Shown here: in pieces, positions 7,685 to 15,941 of the stretch
Position numbering within the stretch: the stretch's first letter is position 1
Layout of the letters: every line of letters starts with the position of its first letter
Origin: Deltaproteobacteria bacterium
GTDB taxonomy: Bacteria > Bdellovibrionota_C > UBA2361 > J135
Assembly: GCA_020635175.1 (NCBI GenBank)
Contig: JACKAH010000005.1
Coordinates: 21,206 to 85,205, forward strand
Length of the DNA stretch: 64,000 nucleotides
Direction: 5' to 3'
Program-made: the position numbers and the translations under genes
Notes under the pieces: generated by a model
The model's input: the letters and a program-made list of their open reading frames with translations, nothing else
Database searches by the model: none
Told to the model about the DNA's origin: nothing

Positions 7685-8854
7685 ATGCTCAGGAAACTCG
7701 ACCCACTTACACCCCACCTAGACGAAGATGCGCGCATGCTGCGCGACATGCTCGGCAACTTCGGTGAGAGCAAGCTTCGCCCGCACGCCTTCGCAGTCGA
7801 CGAAGGAAAACTCGACGTCCTCAGACCCGAGATGCGCACCGAGCTGGCCGAACTCGGCCTCTTCGGGCTCTACGGCTCGGAGACGTATGGCGGCGCCGGC
7901 CTCTCGCGGCTCTCCAAGTTCGTCGCGATGCGCGAGATCGCTGCGGCCTGCCCCTCGACCTCGATGGTGCTCGGTGCGCAGGGCTCCCTCACGACTCTTC
8001 CGATCCTCGTGCACGGTACTGATGAGCAACGCGCTCACTACCTGCCGAAGATGGCTACTGGAGAGCTGCTCGGATGCTACGCTCTGACCGAACCCGATGC
8101 TGGAAGCAACACCGACGGCAAGATCAGCCGCTGCCGCCAGTATGGCGACAAGTTCATCCTGAACGGCACGGCTGCCTGGGTCACGAACGGTTCGATCGCT
8201 GACTTCGCGATCGTCTTCTGCATCAGCAGCGAAGACAGGAGCAGCTGGACGGCCTTCCTGATCGACATGAACGACCCGAAGGTCAGTCGCAAGCCTGACG
8301 AGAAGAAGCACGGCCTCGGTGGATCTCGAACCTGCGAGTTCTCCTACGAGCAGCTCGTGGTCGATGAGAGCGCTGTTCTCGGTGGTGTCGGCAACGGCAA
8401 GAGGGTCGCCTTCGGCACCCTGGCCGAGGGCCGCATCAGCGTCGCGGCACAGGCGCTCGGCATGGGCGAGCAGGCCTTCGAGCTGGCTGTGCGCTACGCG
8501 ACGACACGCCCCGTCATGGGAGGTCTGCTGTCTGACCAGCAGCTCACTCGAGACAGAATCGCCGGGATGCGTCTCAAGCTCGATCTGGCCACCCTGCTGA
8601 CGCTCGACGCGATCAGGATGGACCCTGCCGATACCAGTCTTCGGATGCGTGCTTCGCAGGCCAAGGTCGCCGCGACCGAAGCTGCTTGGGAGGTCACGGA
8701 CTGCGCCATGCAGCTTCATGGAGGAATGGGCTACTCGCGTGACTCCTTCGTGGAGCTTCTGCATCGAGCGGTTCGTGCCGGCAGGATCTACGAAGGAACG
8801 AGCGAGGTGCAGCGGGTGCTGATTCAGGCACCCCTGATCCTCAGAGAGCTCTGA
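7685..8854 (+). CDS. Acyl-CoA dehydrogenase
   Basis: 389 residues, full length for the family of FAD enzymes that oxidise acyl-CoA thioesters to 2-enoyl-CoA. The first family signature is YALTEPDAGSN, near residue 135. The second is QLHGGMGYSRD followed by RAGRIYEGTSEVQRVLI, which contains the catalytic Glu (YEG). FAD-binding residues around AAWVTNGSIADF (W-V-T/S-N) are present. The start ATG at 7685 follows AGGA by 6-7 bases. The gene stands alone: no thiolase, hydratase, CoA ligase or ETF gene is near. It is markedly GC-rich inside AT-rich DNA, bracketed by inverted repeats and followed by its own strong hairpin, so transfer as a one-gene module is likely. Substrate length is unknown. Confidence 0.92.
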   Translation: MLRKLDPLTPHLDEDARMLRDMLGNFGESKLRPHAFAVDEGKLDVLRPEMRTELAELGLFGLYGSETYGGAGLSRLSKFVAMREIAAACPSTSMVLGAQGSLTTLPILVHGTDEQRAHYLPKMATGELLGCYALTEPDAGSNTDGKISRCRQYGDKFILNGTAAWVTNGSIADFAIVFCISSEDRSSWTAFLIDMNDPKVSRKPDEKKHGLGGSRTCEFSYEQLVVDESAVLGGVGNGKRVAFGTLAEGRISVAAQALGMGEQAFELAVRYATTRPVMGGLLSDQQLTRDRIAGMRLKLDLATLLTLDAIRMDPADTSLRMRASQAKVAATEAAWEVTDCAMQLHGGMGYSRDSFVELLHRAVRAGRIYEGTSEVQRVLIQAPLILREL

Positions 8855-8885
8855 ACTCTAAGTTCGAGCATCTGCTAGGGACTCA

Positions 8886-8917
8886 CGCAGCGGCGGATCG
8901 CAAGATCCGTCGCTGCG
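8886..8917 (+). terminator. Strong hairpin terminator of acyl-CoA dehydrogenase
   Basis: A 14-bp stem with one G-T pair (8886-8899 with 8904-8917) is closed by a GCAA tetraloop, followed by GTTCTT. It lies 32 bases after the stop codon. Confidence 0.75.
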
Positions 8918-8946
8918 CGTTCTTACAATGTTTATAAATTTTTTTA

Positions 8947-8959
8947 GGTAAATAGCGGT
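8947..8959. repeat. Right copy of 13-bp inverted repeat
   Basis: GGTAAATAGCGGT is the exact reverse complement of 7610-7622. It falls in the AT-rich bridge of about 80 bases between two GC-rich modules. Confidence 0.6.
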
Positions 8960-9001
8960 AGAGCACCAATTGTGCATACAACAAACCATAAGATCTCGGC
9001 G

Positions 9002-9034
9002 TAGGGGAGGCGCGGCGCGGATGCGCCTCCCCTA
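9002..9034 (-). terminator. Strong hairpin terminator of the membrane-protein gene
   Basis: TAGGGGAGGCGC (9002-9013) pairs perfectly with GCGCCTCCCCTA (9023-9034), a 12-bp stem with a 9-base loop, 24 bases beyond the 3' end of the gene at 9058-9474. Confidence 0.7.
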
Positions 9035-9057
9035 ATCGCCTGAGATGAACCGTGTCG

Positions 9058-9474
9058 TCAGGAGTAGAAGAACTGCTCGATCAGAAACCCCGGCGCCGTC
9101 AGGAAGCTTCCGACGTAGCAGCCGAGCGTCATGATTCCGATCGCGCGGTGGCGCTGACGCGCCTTCTGCGGATCGTCGAACCTGCCCTTCATGAGCTTGT
9201 AGCCCGAACGGGAGACGAAGAAGTAGCAGAGGAAGAGCCCGACCGCGATCGGGATGTGCACGCGGAAGAGCAGCTCCTTGCTGTGCTCGAACTCCATCAC
9301 CCCAGCGGCTTGACGGATTGCTCCGCGACTCAGCTCGAGCCAGAGCGTGAGACCGATGTCAGCGCACATGCCGAGCACCATGATCTTCCAGTGGATCCTC
9401 GGACGATCCCTGTAGCTGATGCCGATGAGGTAGACGATGAGCACGCAGCTCATGAAGATGGTCGGTCCTGTCAC
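9058..9474 (-). CDS. Four-helix integral membrane protein, DUF420-like
   Basis: 138 residues with about four membrane helices: residues 1-20, 30-48, 70-88 and 112-133. Histidines sit at helix ends (HSKELLFRVHIPIAVGLF, ARQRHRAIGIMTL), a layout similar to DUF420/CtaM-like proteins linked to haem-copper oxidase assembly, but the match is weak and no oxidase genes are nearby. The start is GTG at 9474, with AAGGAG 8 bases upstream. GC-rich class; convergent with the acyl-CoA dehydrogenase, each with its own terminator. It may bind haem or simply be a small membrane scaffold. Confidence 0.6.
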   Translation of the reverse strand: MTGPTIFMSCVLIVYLIGISYRDRPRIHWKIMVLGMCADIGLTLWLELSRGAIRQAAGVMEFEHSKELLFRVHIPIAVGLFLCYFFVSRSGYKLMKGRFDDPQKARQRHRAIGIMTLGCYVGSFLTAPGFLIEQFFYS

Positions 9475-9686
9475 GCTTTCTCTCCTTGTAGAGGGCCTCG
9501 CGGTATCTTGTGTCCTTGGGAAAACTTGAGATGCACAACTGGCACCTCATAGAAGAGCATTGATGCCCTTTAATAAAGTGCTAGATAAAATTTGACTCAA
9601 TAATCGATAGAAATGAACAACCCATGTGATAGGACTACCTCTGTCCTGAAGGCATATATATAAGCTGAATTAAAATGCTGATCAAA

Positions 9687-10541
9687 TCAGTCGATAAATT
9701 CGGGATTTACTTCTGATGGTATAAGCCCATATTTAAAAGCTTTATCGAGGAAAAGCTTAATTGATTCCTTACCTTTATCGCCGATATCACAGGTCAGGTC
9801 ATTTACATACATCTCGATAAAGGTATCTGCCTCTTGATGAGATAAACCACGTCCAAATTGCATCGCATAGTCTATCGCCTCTTTTCTATTTGCAAGACCA
9901 TACTCAATACTAATCTGCAACGCTTTTCTAACTGCAAGTATTGACTCATTACCCATATCCTTACGTATAACGTTTATACCTAAAGGAAGAGGTAGTCCTG
10001 TTTCTTGCCACCACCATTTTCCGAGATCTAAGATTACTACTAATCCATCTTTTTCTGTTGTGATCTGTCCTTCATGAATAACCACTCCAGCATCAACAGT
10101 TCCATCTTTGACGGCATGTTGAATCTGATCAAAGTCCATGTTTACAATTTCGGCTTCGATATTGTTTTCCTGCATGTAAATCATCATCGCAAGTAAAGCG
10201 GAAGTTAACTCACCAGGGGTTGCAATTGTTTTAATTGATCCATCGGTTAAAGATCTTTCAGAATTACAGACTAACCTTGGACCGTAATCTTCACCTCCCA
10301 TCGACGCACCACAAGGAAGCAACGCATAAGCATCATTAATGTATGCATAGGCATGAATTGAGACAGCTGTTACCTCAAGCTCTTTCTTAATTGCTAATTG
10401 GTTCAAAGACTCAATGTCATTTAGTGCGTGCTCAAACTTGAAGCCTGGAATATCAACGGCCCCTGACTCGAAGCCATAAAACATAAATGCATCATCAGCA
10501 TCTGGAGAATGGTAGATAGTTATCTCTTTTAGATCACTCAT
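9687..10541 (-). CDS. mqnD: 1,4-dihydroxy-6-naphthoate synthase (futalosine pathway)
   Basis: 284 residues. MqnD converts cyclic dehypoxanthinyl futalosine to 1,4-dihydroxy-6-naphthoate for menaquinone synthesis. Hallmarks are SPDADDAFMFYGF at the N-terminus, VTAVSIHAYAYI, LLPCGASMG, VIHEGQITTEKDGL, then LGKWWWQETGLPLPLG. The fold is that of a periplasmic-binding-protein-like enzyme, without a signal peptide, so it is cytoplasmic. It faces away from the gene group that contains mqnC, which makes its substrate. mqnA, mqnB and mqnE are not in the window. AT-rich class. Confidence 0.9.
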   Translation of the reverse strand: MSDLKEITIYHSPDADDAFMFYGFESGAVDIPGFKFEHALNDIESLNQLAIKKELEVTAVSIHAYAYINDAYALLPCGASMGGEDYGPRLVCNSERSLTDGSIKTIATPGELTSALLAMMIYMQENNIEAEIVNMDFDQIQHAVKDGTVDAGVVIHEGQITTEKDGLVVILDLGKWWWQETGLPLPLGINVIRKDMGNESILAVRKALQISIEYGLANRKEAIDYAMQFGRGLSHQEADTFIEMYVNDLTCDIGDKGKESIKLFLDKAFKYGLIPSEVNPEFID

Positions 10542-10671
10542 CAGGATATCTTCCTAAATTTTAGCTTACTTTTTGGGTAACCCTAGCATAGAGCGTAGTA
10601 GAAATGCCATTTGTAAAAGGTCTCTGAAATCATTATAATTTTACGAAGATATCGACATAAGGATCAGGCTG

Positions 10672-11031
10672 ATGCCGCATTTTATCTTAGAGCATACGAA
10701 CAATATTGTTGAAGTGATAAACTCGCGAGAGTTATTCGGGAAGCTTCACGAGATATTATCAGCAAGCGATTCCTTTCATCTCGCTGATATGAAAAGTCGC
10801 GTTGTTACTTATGACGATTACTACGTTGGTGACGGCAAAAACGAGAATGCATTTGTTCACCTGACACTCTCAATTCTAACTGGAAGGAGCCTTGAATTAA
10901 GGCAGCATATGGGGCAAAAGCTGCTGCAAACTCTAGAGGAGTATTTCACACAGTCTAAAGCTAAGCTTAACTGCAAGATAACTGTCGAGATTCACGAGAT
11001 TAATCGAGACACCCATTTTGCTCCCTCGTAA
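10672..11031 (+). CDS. 5-carboxymethyl-2-hydroxymuconate isomerase-family protein
   Basis: 119 residues of the CHMI (HpaF-like) branch of the tautomerase superfamily. It starts MPHFILEHTNNI; the N-terminal Pro exposed after Met removal is the catalytic base of the family. Length is normal. No other homoprotocatechuate pathway gene is nearby, so the physiological substrate is unknown. It begins a likely operon with metG (50 bases downstream) and mqnC. AT-rich class. Confidence 0.75.
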   Translation: MPHFILEHTNNIVEVINSRELFGKLHEILSASDSFHLADMKSRVVTYDDYYVGDGKNENAFVHLTLSILTGRSLELRQHMGQKLLQTLEEYFTQSKAKLNCKITVEIHEINRDTHFAPS

Positions 11032-11080
11032 TCAGCTCAACTAATTGTAATTTACATATATATTAGGTATTTAGTGCTCT

Positions 11081-12604
11081 ATGGCAAAACCATTCTATAT
11101 CTCAACTGCTATTCCCTACGTAAATGCCGCACCACATATCGGTCATAGTCTCGAGTACATTCAGACTGACGCAATAGCGCGTTACCAACGTTTACTTGGT
11201 AAAGATGTCATGTTCATGACTGGAACTGATGAAAACTCCCTTAAGAATGTTCAAGCTGCGGAAAAAGCCGGTAAGGAAGTTGGTCTGTTCGTTTCAGAAC
11301 ACGCTCAAAATTTTATCTGCTTTAAAGAGTTACTAGATATCTCTTATGATACCTTCATCCGCACAACTGAGGAGAGACACTTTAAAGGCGCTCAGAAACT
11401 TTGGAGTATGTGCAAACCTGAAGATATCTACAAAGCTACTTATAAAGGTCTCTATTGTGTTGGATGTGAAGCATTCTATACAGAGGACGATCTCGTAGAA
11501 GGCAAGTGCCCTGAGCACAACTCTAAGCCTGAAGAGATTGAAGAGGAGAACTATTTCTTTAAACTCTCAAACTATCAACAAGATTTAATTGATCTAATTA
11601 ATTCTGATAAAGTTAAAATTACCCCTGATTTTAGAAAGGCCGAAGTTCTTAAATTTTTAGAGACTGGATTACTTGATTTTAGTATCTCAAGATCTCATCA
11701 AAGAGCGCATGGTTGGGGAGTTCCAGTACCTGGAGACGAAGAGCAGATTATGTATGTCTGGTTTGATGCTCTATCAAACTATATAACCGGTCTTGATTTT
11801 GCGAGCAATGGATCAGACTTCCAGAAGTACTGGGTCCAAGCTAATGATAGAGAAGTACTTCATGTCCTTGGCAAAGGGATTACTCGCTTTCACGCAATAT
11901 ATTGGCTCGGCATGCTTCTTTCTGCTGGTGTACCACTTCCAAGTGCTGAATTTATCCATGGATACATAACAGTCAACGGACAAAAGATGAGTAAGTCTTT
12001 AGGCAATGTTTTAAGTCCTCAAGATGTCGTTGATAAATTTGGTTGCGATCCTGTCCGCTTCTATCTACTTGGAGCTGTTTCAAGTTACCATGATGGGGAT
12101 TTCTCTGAAGATAGATTTGTTGAGCTTTATAACGCGCACCTTGCAAATGGAATTGGAAATCTTTTCTCAAGAACTGTTGCAATGTTAGTTAAGTATTTAG
12201 ATGGAGTTGTACCTGAACCAACGGAAGATATCTTTAACCTTGAAGAATTCTGGAAAAAGTATCAAAACTCAATGGAAGTGTATGATTTTCCTGAAGCAGT
12301 AAAAGCTATCACTGAGCTTGTATCTACCTGCGATAGTTTTATCTCAACAGAGCAACCTTGGACAAAAGCTAAAGCGGGAGAACCTGTTGATGGGGTGCTA
12401 TATCCAGTACTTGAAGCACTCAGACAGATTGCAATTGCTCTTTTGCCAATAACACCTAAATCAGCCTACAATCTGCTCTCGCAGCTTGGCCAAAATACTG
12501 ACAAGATTGGTGTTCTAGCTGAAGAATGCACCTGGGGTAAACTTGCAGCAGGTCTGAAACTAACTAAGGGTGAATCTCTATTTCCTAGATATGTGGCGGA
12601 GTAA
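11081..12604 (+). CDS. metG: Methionyl-tRNA synthetase
   Basis: 507 residues. A class I synthetase that charges tRNA-Met. The HIGH motif is H19-IGH22 and the KMSKS loop is K302-MSKS306. A single zinc knuckle with CVGCEAFYTE and KCPEH is present. The anticodon-binding domain follows (FSRTVAMLVKYLDG, TEQPWTKAKAG). There is no C-terminal EMAP/Trbp111 tRNA-binding extension, so this is the short MetG form. It is separated by 3 bases from mqnC and certainly cotranscribed with it. As the only metG in view it is probably essential, which matters for judging the replicon type. Confidence 0.93.
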   Translation: MAKPFYISTAIPYVNAAPHIGHSLEYIQTDAIARYQRLLGKDVMFMTGTDENSLKNVQAAEKAGKEVGLFVSEHAQNFICFKELLDISYDTFIRTTEERHFKGAQKLWSMCKPEDIYKATYKGLYCVGCEAFYTEDDLVEGKCPEHNSKPEEIEEENYFFKLSNYQQDLIDLINSDKVKITPDFRKAEVLKFLETGLLDFSISRSHQRAHGWGVPVPGDEEQIMYVWFDALSNYITGLDFASNGSDFQKYWVQANDREVLHVLGKGITRFHAIYWLGMLLSAGVPLPSAEFIHGYITVNGQKMSKSLGNVLSPQDVVDKFGCDPVRFYLLGAVSSYHDGDFSEDRFVELYNAHLANGIGNLFSRTVAMLVKYLDGVVPEPTEDIFNLEEFWKKYQNSMEVYDFPEAVKAITELVSTCDSFISTEQPWTKAKAGEPVDGVLYPVLEALRQIAIALLPITPKSAYNLLSQLGQNTDKIGVLAEECTWGKLAAGLKLTKGESLFPRYVAE

Positions 12605-12607
12605 GAG

Positions 12608-13738
12608 ATGTTAAACAAAAACGTAGATCTTCAATACTTAAAAGACAAAGTAAAAACTGGCGAAAGACTTCTTAGAGACGAGGCTATCTCACTTTGGCGC
12701 TTAGCTGGATTTGCTGAACTCGGAGCCTTAGCAAATAGCGTCCGCGAACAACAACATCCAGAAGGAATTGTTACCTACCTTATCGACCGTAATATTAACT
12801 ACACCAATGTTTGTAATACAGATTGTCAATTTTGCGCATTCTATAGACCAAACTCTGCTCATCCTGAAAGTTATGTCTTAACCAAAGAGGAACTTGCAAC
12901 TAAAATTGAAGAGACTCTTGAGCTAGGCGGCACCCGAATATTGCTTCAGGGTGGGCATAACGACGATCTTCCGTTTGACTACTACCTAGATTTAATCTCT
13001 TGGATACATGAGACATACGGTATAGACCTTAATGCATTTTCTCCCTCTGAAATCCATCAGATGAAGCTTATCTCGGGACTCTCATACGAAGAGATTTTAA
13101 AACAGCTGCAGGCCGCCGGCATGCATGGACTTCCTGGAGGTGGTGCTGAGCTTTTAGATGAGGATATTAGAAAAGCTATTAGTCCTAAAAAGATCCCTGC
13201 TGAGCTTTGGATCGAGATTATGGAGACTGCTCAAAACTTAGGTTTAGTTACAACAAGCTCAATGGTTATTGGAGTAAACGAAACTATCGAGCAACGAATG
13301 AACCACTTTGATCAGCTCAGAAACTTACAGGATAGGTCAACCGCAAAAGGACTTGAAGGATTTAATCTGTTTGTAAGTTGGCCAATGCAGATCAATGAAA
13401 ACACCTCACTTGGTCGAAGCAAACGCTCAAGCACAATGGGCGCAAGCACAGTGGACTATATTAAAAATTTAGCTTTTGCTCGTATTTATCTAGATAACAT
13501 TAAAAACCATCAATCAAGTTGGCCATCTTGTGGTCCGGATGTAGCAGAGATTGGCCTACATTTTGGGTGCAACGATTTCGGCAGCACGATGATTGAGGAA
13601 AATGTCGTCTCCCAGGCTGGTGGTCATACTGCTGCACAGTCCCTATTACCCCCAGAAGAGATGGTTCTCCGTATTCAAAAATCAGGCTTTAAAGCAGCTC
13701 AACGTAATTCTGACTTTGAAATAGTCAGAAGACACTAG
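12608..13738 (+). CDS. mqnC: Cyclic dehypoxanthinyl futalosine synthase (radical SAM)
   Basis: 376 residues. MqnC cyclises dehypoxanthine futalosine in the menaquinone pathway using a 4Fe-4S cluster and SAM. The cluster motif is C69-NTD-C73-QF-C76 within NINYTNVCNTDCQFCAFYR, which distinguishes MqnC from MqnE. Further family landmarks are LQGGHNDDLPFDYYLDL, FSPSEI, GLPGGGAELL and WPSCGPDVAEIGLHFG. It works directly before MqnD, encoded divergently at 9687-10541. Coupling to metG by a 3-base gap is unusual but clear. The protein appears intact. Confidence 0.92.
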   Translation: MLNKNVDLQYLKDKVKTGERLLRDEAISLWRLAGFAELGALANSVREQQHPEGIVTYLIDRNINYTNVCNTDCQFCAFYRPNSAHPESYVLTKEELATKIEETLELGGTRILLQGGHNDDLPFDYYLDLISWIHETYGIDLNAFSPSEIHQMKLISGLSYEEILKQLQAAGMHGLPGGGAELLDEDIRKAISPKKIPAELWIEIMETAQNLGLVTTSSMVIGVNETIEQRMNHFDQLRNLQDRSTAKGLEGFNLFVSWPMQINENTSLGRSKRSSTMGASTVDYIKNLAFARIYLDNIKNHQSSWPSCGPDVAEIGLHFGCNDFGSTMIEENVVSQAGGHTAAQSLLPPEEMVLRIQKSGFKAAQRNSDFEIVRRH

Positions 13739-13852
13739 GCTTAGAGACAAAAAACACTATATTTTCAGACTATTATCGACGTAAATCAAAGTGTCGTTAC
13801 GTTCATTTTTTATAATAACACTCTAGTGATTGGTGCAGTCTGGAGATAAGAG

Positions 13853-14686
13853 TTGAGATTATTTGGAAAGAAACCATCTGATGAGATGCCGAACCTTGGC
13901 ATTGATCCTGATCAATTCTTTGCTGAGATTCGGAGAGAGTTCGATCTACTGCGTCAAGCTAATTTCACTGGTGCTGATGTTGATAATCTCTGTTCAGCAT
14001 CTGCACTAGAAAGATTTAGAGCTTCAGTCGATAGTCTTAGTGGTAGAGAAGCATGGAGTTCTAAAGATTTAGCATCTGCGCTTTTATGCTGCTCCACAAC
14101 TGGCAAATTTCCAAATAGAACCCCTGATCGAATTGAGCTTGGAGTGATCAAAGAACGCTTAGACCATCTAAACGAACTTTCTCAAAGACGACCTGTGGAG
14201 CACGGATTCGTAGGGTTTGTAGTGCCTGAAATATGCACGGTAAGATTTAAAACAGATGCTACTGTTGGGACCCCAAATAGGATAGTTTTAAACTACGGTG
14301 ACATGCCAAGAGGGCTCAACAGTGGAAACGCCTTTGGAGCATTTGCACTTCATAGCCACCCACCAAAATCACCACATGGTCTGCACTTTAGTCCTCAAGA
14401 TTTTGTTGCTTTGCTCGCATCAAATCGACATTTTGCAGAATTTTTAATTCATGATGGAACTGCACTTGTCTCCCTAAAAACAAGTTCAGCAAGGTGCATT
14501 AGTGACAGAGATGAGTTAAGGCGTTCACTTGAATCAATCTTAGAAGATGTGACAAGGGCGCATCGAGGAAACTATGGCAATACAGTAAGAGCCTTTACTA
14601 AGCAGGTAGCAATTGAATTTGGGCTTTCTTTATATAGAACCACTAGCCAAAATCCAGGCATCGCACGTAAAATCTTATTAGGTTAG
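13853..14686 (+). CDS. JAMM/MPN-like metalloprotease-fold protein
   Basis: 277 residues, no signal peptide. The start is TTG at 13853, supported by GGAGATAAG just upstream. Residues about 115-200 resemble a JAB1/MPN domain: Glu in GFVVPEIC, then H167-S-H169-PPKSPHGLHFS-PQ-D183. This gives the E...HxH...S-x-x-D order of a JAMM zinc site, with three more residues than usual between HxH and Ser. Such domains cleave isopeptide or peptide bonds. The first 110 residues are helical and unrecognised. A perfect TATAAT lies at 13811-13816. No ubiquitin-like partner is visible nearby, so the substrate is unknown. Confidence 0.5.
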   Translation: MRLFGKKPSDEMPNLGIDPDQFFAEIRREFDLLRQANFTGADVDNLCSASALERFRASVDSLSGREAWSSKDLASALLCCSTTGKFPNRTPDRIELGVIKERLDHLNELSQRRPVEHGFVGFVVPEICTVRFKTDATVGTPNRIVLNYGDMPRGLNSGNAFGAFALHSHPPKSPHGLHFSPQDFVALLASNRHFAEFLIHDGTALVSLKTSSARCISDRDELRRSLESILEDVTRAHRGNYGNTVRAFTKQVAIEFGLSLYRTTSQNPGIARKILLG

Positions 14687-14885
14687 CTAGGCATTTACAG
14701 TTCTTAGTATGATAAAACTTTCCCTGCTACGAATTTTTCGTATATAATTCCTGTGACATTCTTCCAATTTTTAGCGATTAATCTTGGTTTTTGAATCACT
14801 TCTTAGAATATAGCTGAAGAGTGATTAAGAAGTTTTAATTCTGAGAGTCTGTATAGAGATGGATGGAAAAGTCAGAGAGGATCAT

Positions 14886-15020
14886 ATGTCATTAAAGCAT
14901 TTCGTTATTATTTTTACTGCAATCTTATTCTTAGTGAATTTAAAAGCTGCTCAAGAGCTTTTCTCTGGAGATGCTGATTACGGTTCAAAGTTAGAGATTT
15001 CAAAAGAAATTCAAAAGTAA
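14886..15020 (+). CDS. Short exported peptide, possibly a truncated gene
   Basis: 44 residues with a good signal-peptide shape: MSLKHF, hydrophobic core VIIFTAILFLVNL, then KAAQE. AGAGAGGA lies 4-5 bases before the ATG. After 24 residues of mature sequence, a stop occurs 4 bases before a compound inverted repeat that marks the edge of a GC-rich block. The gene may be a real small secreted peptide, or the 5' stump of a larger secreted-protein gene cut off when the block arrived. Confidence 0.4.
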   Translation: MSLKHFVIIFTAILFLVNLKAAQELFSGDADYGSKLEISKEIQK

Positions 15021-15023
15021 ATT

Positions 15024-15079
15024 GGGTTAGACACTACGTTGTAGTAGCCAAGACTCAGCCGTAGCTGAGTGTCCAACCC
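15024..15079 (-). terminator. Compound cruciform-like hairpin at the edge of a GC-rich block
   Basis: GGGTTAGACACT (15024-15035) pairs with AGTGTCCAACCC (15068-15079), 11 of 12 matched. Inside or overlapping lie two smaller hairpins: CTAC-GTT-GTAG (15034-15044) and ACTCAGC-CGTA-GCTGAGT (15053-15070). It lies 54 bases beyond the 3' end of the GC-rich gene at 15133-15525, so it may terminate that gene. Confidence 0.5.
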
Positions 15080-15132
15080 TTGTGCACCTCCCGATCGAAA
15101 CAAAGCCCACTTGCCTCTGAAACAGTGACGGA

Positions 15133-15525
15133 CTACCAGGCCTTAGCCGGCCGCGGCGGATGGATGATAGGCCACTGCTCGTCGTCGTGTCGCCAGTCCA
15201 CGAGCGTATCAGGCCATCGGCACTCCGTGAGCCTCTCGCCCTCGTTGTTCACCTGAGCGACCAGGGTGAGCGAACCACCCGCGCCGACCTGGAAGACGAG
15301 CTTCTTGTGAGCTCCGCTCTGCGCGTTGCTGAGCTCGACGGTCACCTCCTGGGCCTCCTCGTCGGGACGAACGCAGATCTGAGGCTCAGGGCAGTTCGCG
15401 CTGCTCAGTTGCCTGACCCTTCGGAAGCCAGTCCCCACCACGAGCGGGGTGTCAGCTCCGAGTCCGTGCGGGAAGGTCAGTTCGCAACGATCGCTGTCGT
15501 AGGTAGCTGCAACGAAGAATTTCAT
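15133..15525 (-). CDS. Hypothetical protein in a GC-rich block
   Basis: 130 residues, beta-rich by appearance (TLVAQVNNEGERL, KKLVFQVGAGGSL), with three Cys and no signal peptide. It starts at 15525 with AAGGAG 9 bases upstream. I do not recognise it. Its base composition is far richer in G/C than both neighbours, and it stands alone between AT-rich spacer DNA, like the other GC-rich modules. Confidence 0.5.
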   Translation of the reverse strand: MKFFVAATYDSDRCELTFPHGLGADTPLVVGTGFRRVRQLSSANCPEPQICVRPDEEAQEVTVELSNAQSGAHKKLVFQVGAGGSLTLVAQVNNEGERLTECRWPDTLVDWRHDDEQWPIIHPPRPAKAW

Positions 15526-15941
15526 GCGCTTAGTACTCCTTATTCCCTCTTTTGGACCAACTTACGACCAACATGACGAACTTTTAGGAAGAGAAGCGAC
15601 GCGTTTTAAACCAGCTTCGCTTCGAATGAGCTTTTAATCAAAAACTCAAACGAAACGAAGAACTAAGAACCCTATATAACGTAGTGTCTCATAATTACTA
15701 GGATTTGATGATTTAGAGAAAGAGCAGTAGAACGCTAAAGCGAGATTACTACATTGAACTGCATTTTACATTCTATTGCTAGCTACAAAGCTTTTCACCT
15801 AAAAAATCTAGTAAAAACGGAGACTTTAGAGATATAAATCAGTTATTTTCATGCAGCTATCCCCTTAAAACAGGCATCTAATCTATCAGGGACAACGTGT
15901 CCCAATTAGATTTGATAATTTGAGCCAAAATTGGGTCTTCT
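15526..15941. other. AT-rich spacer with hairpins before the glycosyltransferase gene
   Basis: No gene is supportable here. Close to the 15942 start, GGGACA-ACG-TGTCCC (15889-15903) forms a hairpin, and overlapping CCCAATT (15901-15907) pairs with AATTGGG (15929-15935). The second stem would sit directly upstream of the ATG, so alternative folds could control translation or end upstream transcription. Confidence 0.35.

Noticed and set aside
7685..8764. Long open frames on the opposite strand and in other frames of the GC-rich genes
   Set aside because: High-GC genes lack stop codons in alternative frames; the frames have no family motifs and run against the acyl-CoA dehydrogenase, the exported proteins and the IMPDH-like gene.
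15024..15079. Integron attC site, because GTTAGAC and GTCCAAC match core-site consensus and pair with each other
   Set aside because: In attC the order is RYYYAAC...GTTRRRY with AAC and GTT pointing inward; here the order is inverted, so it is an ordinary palindrome.
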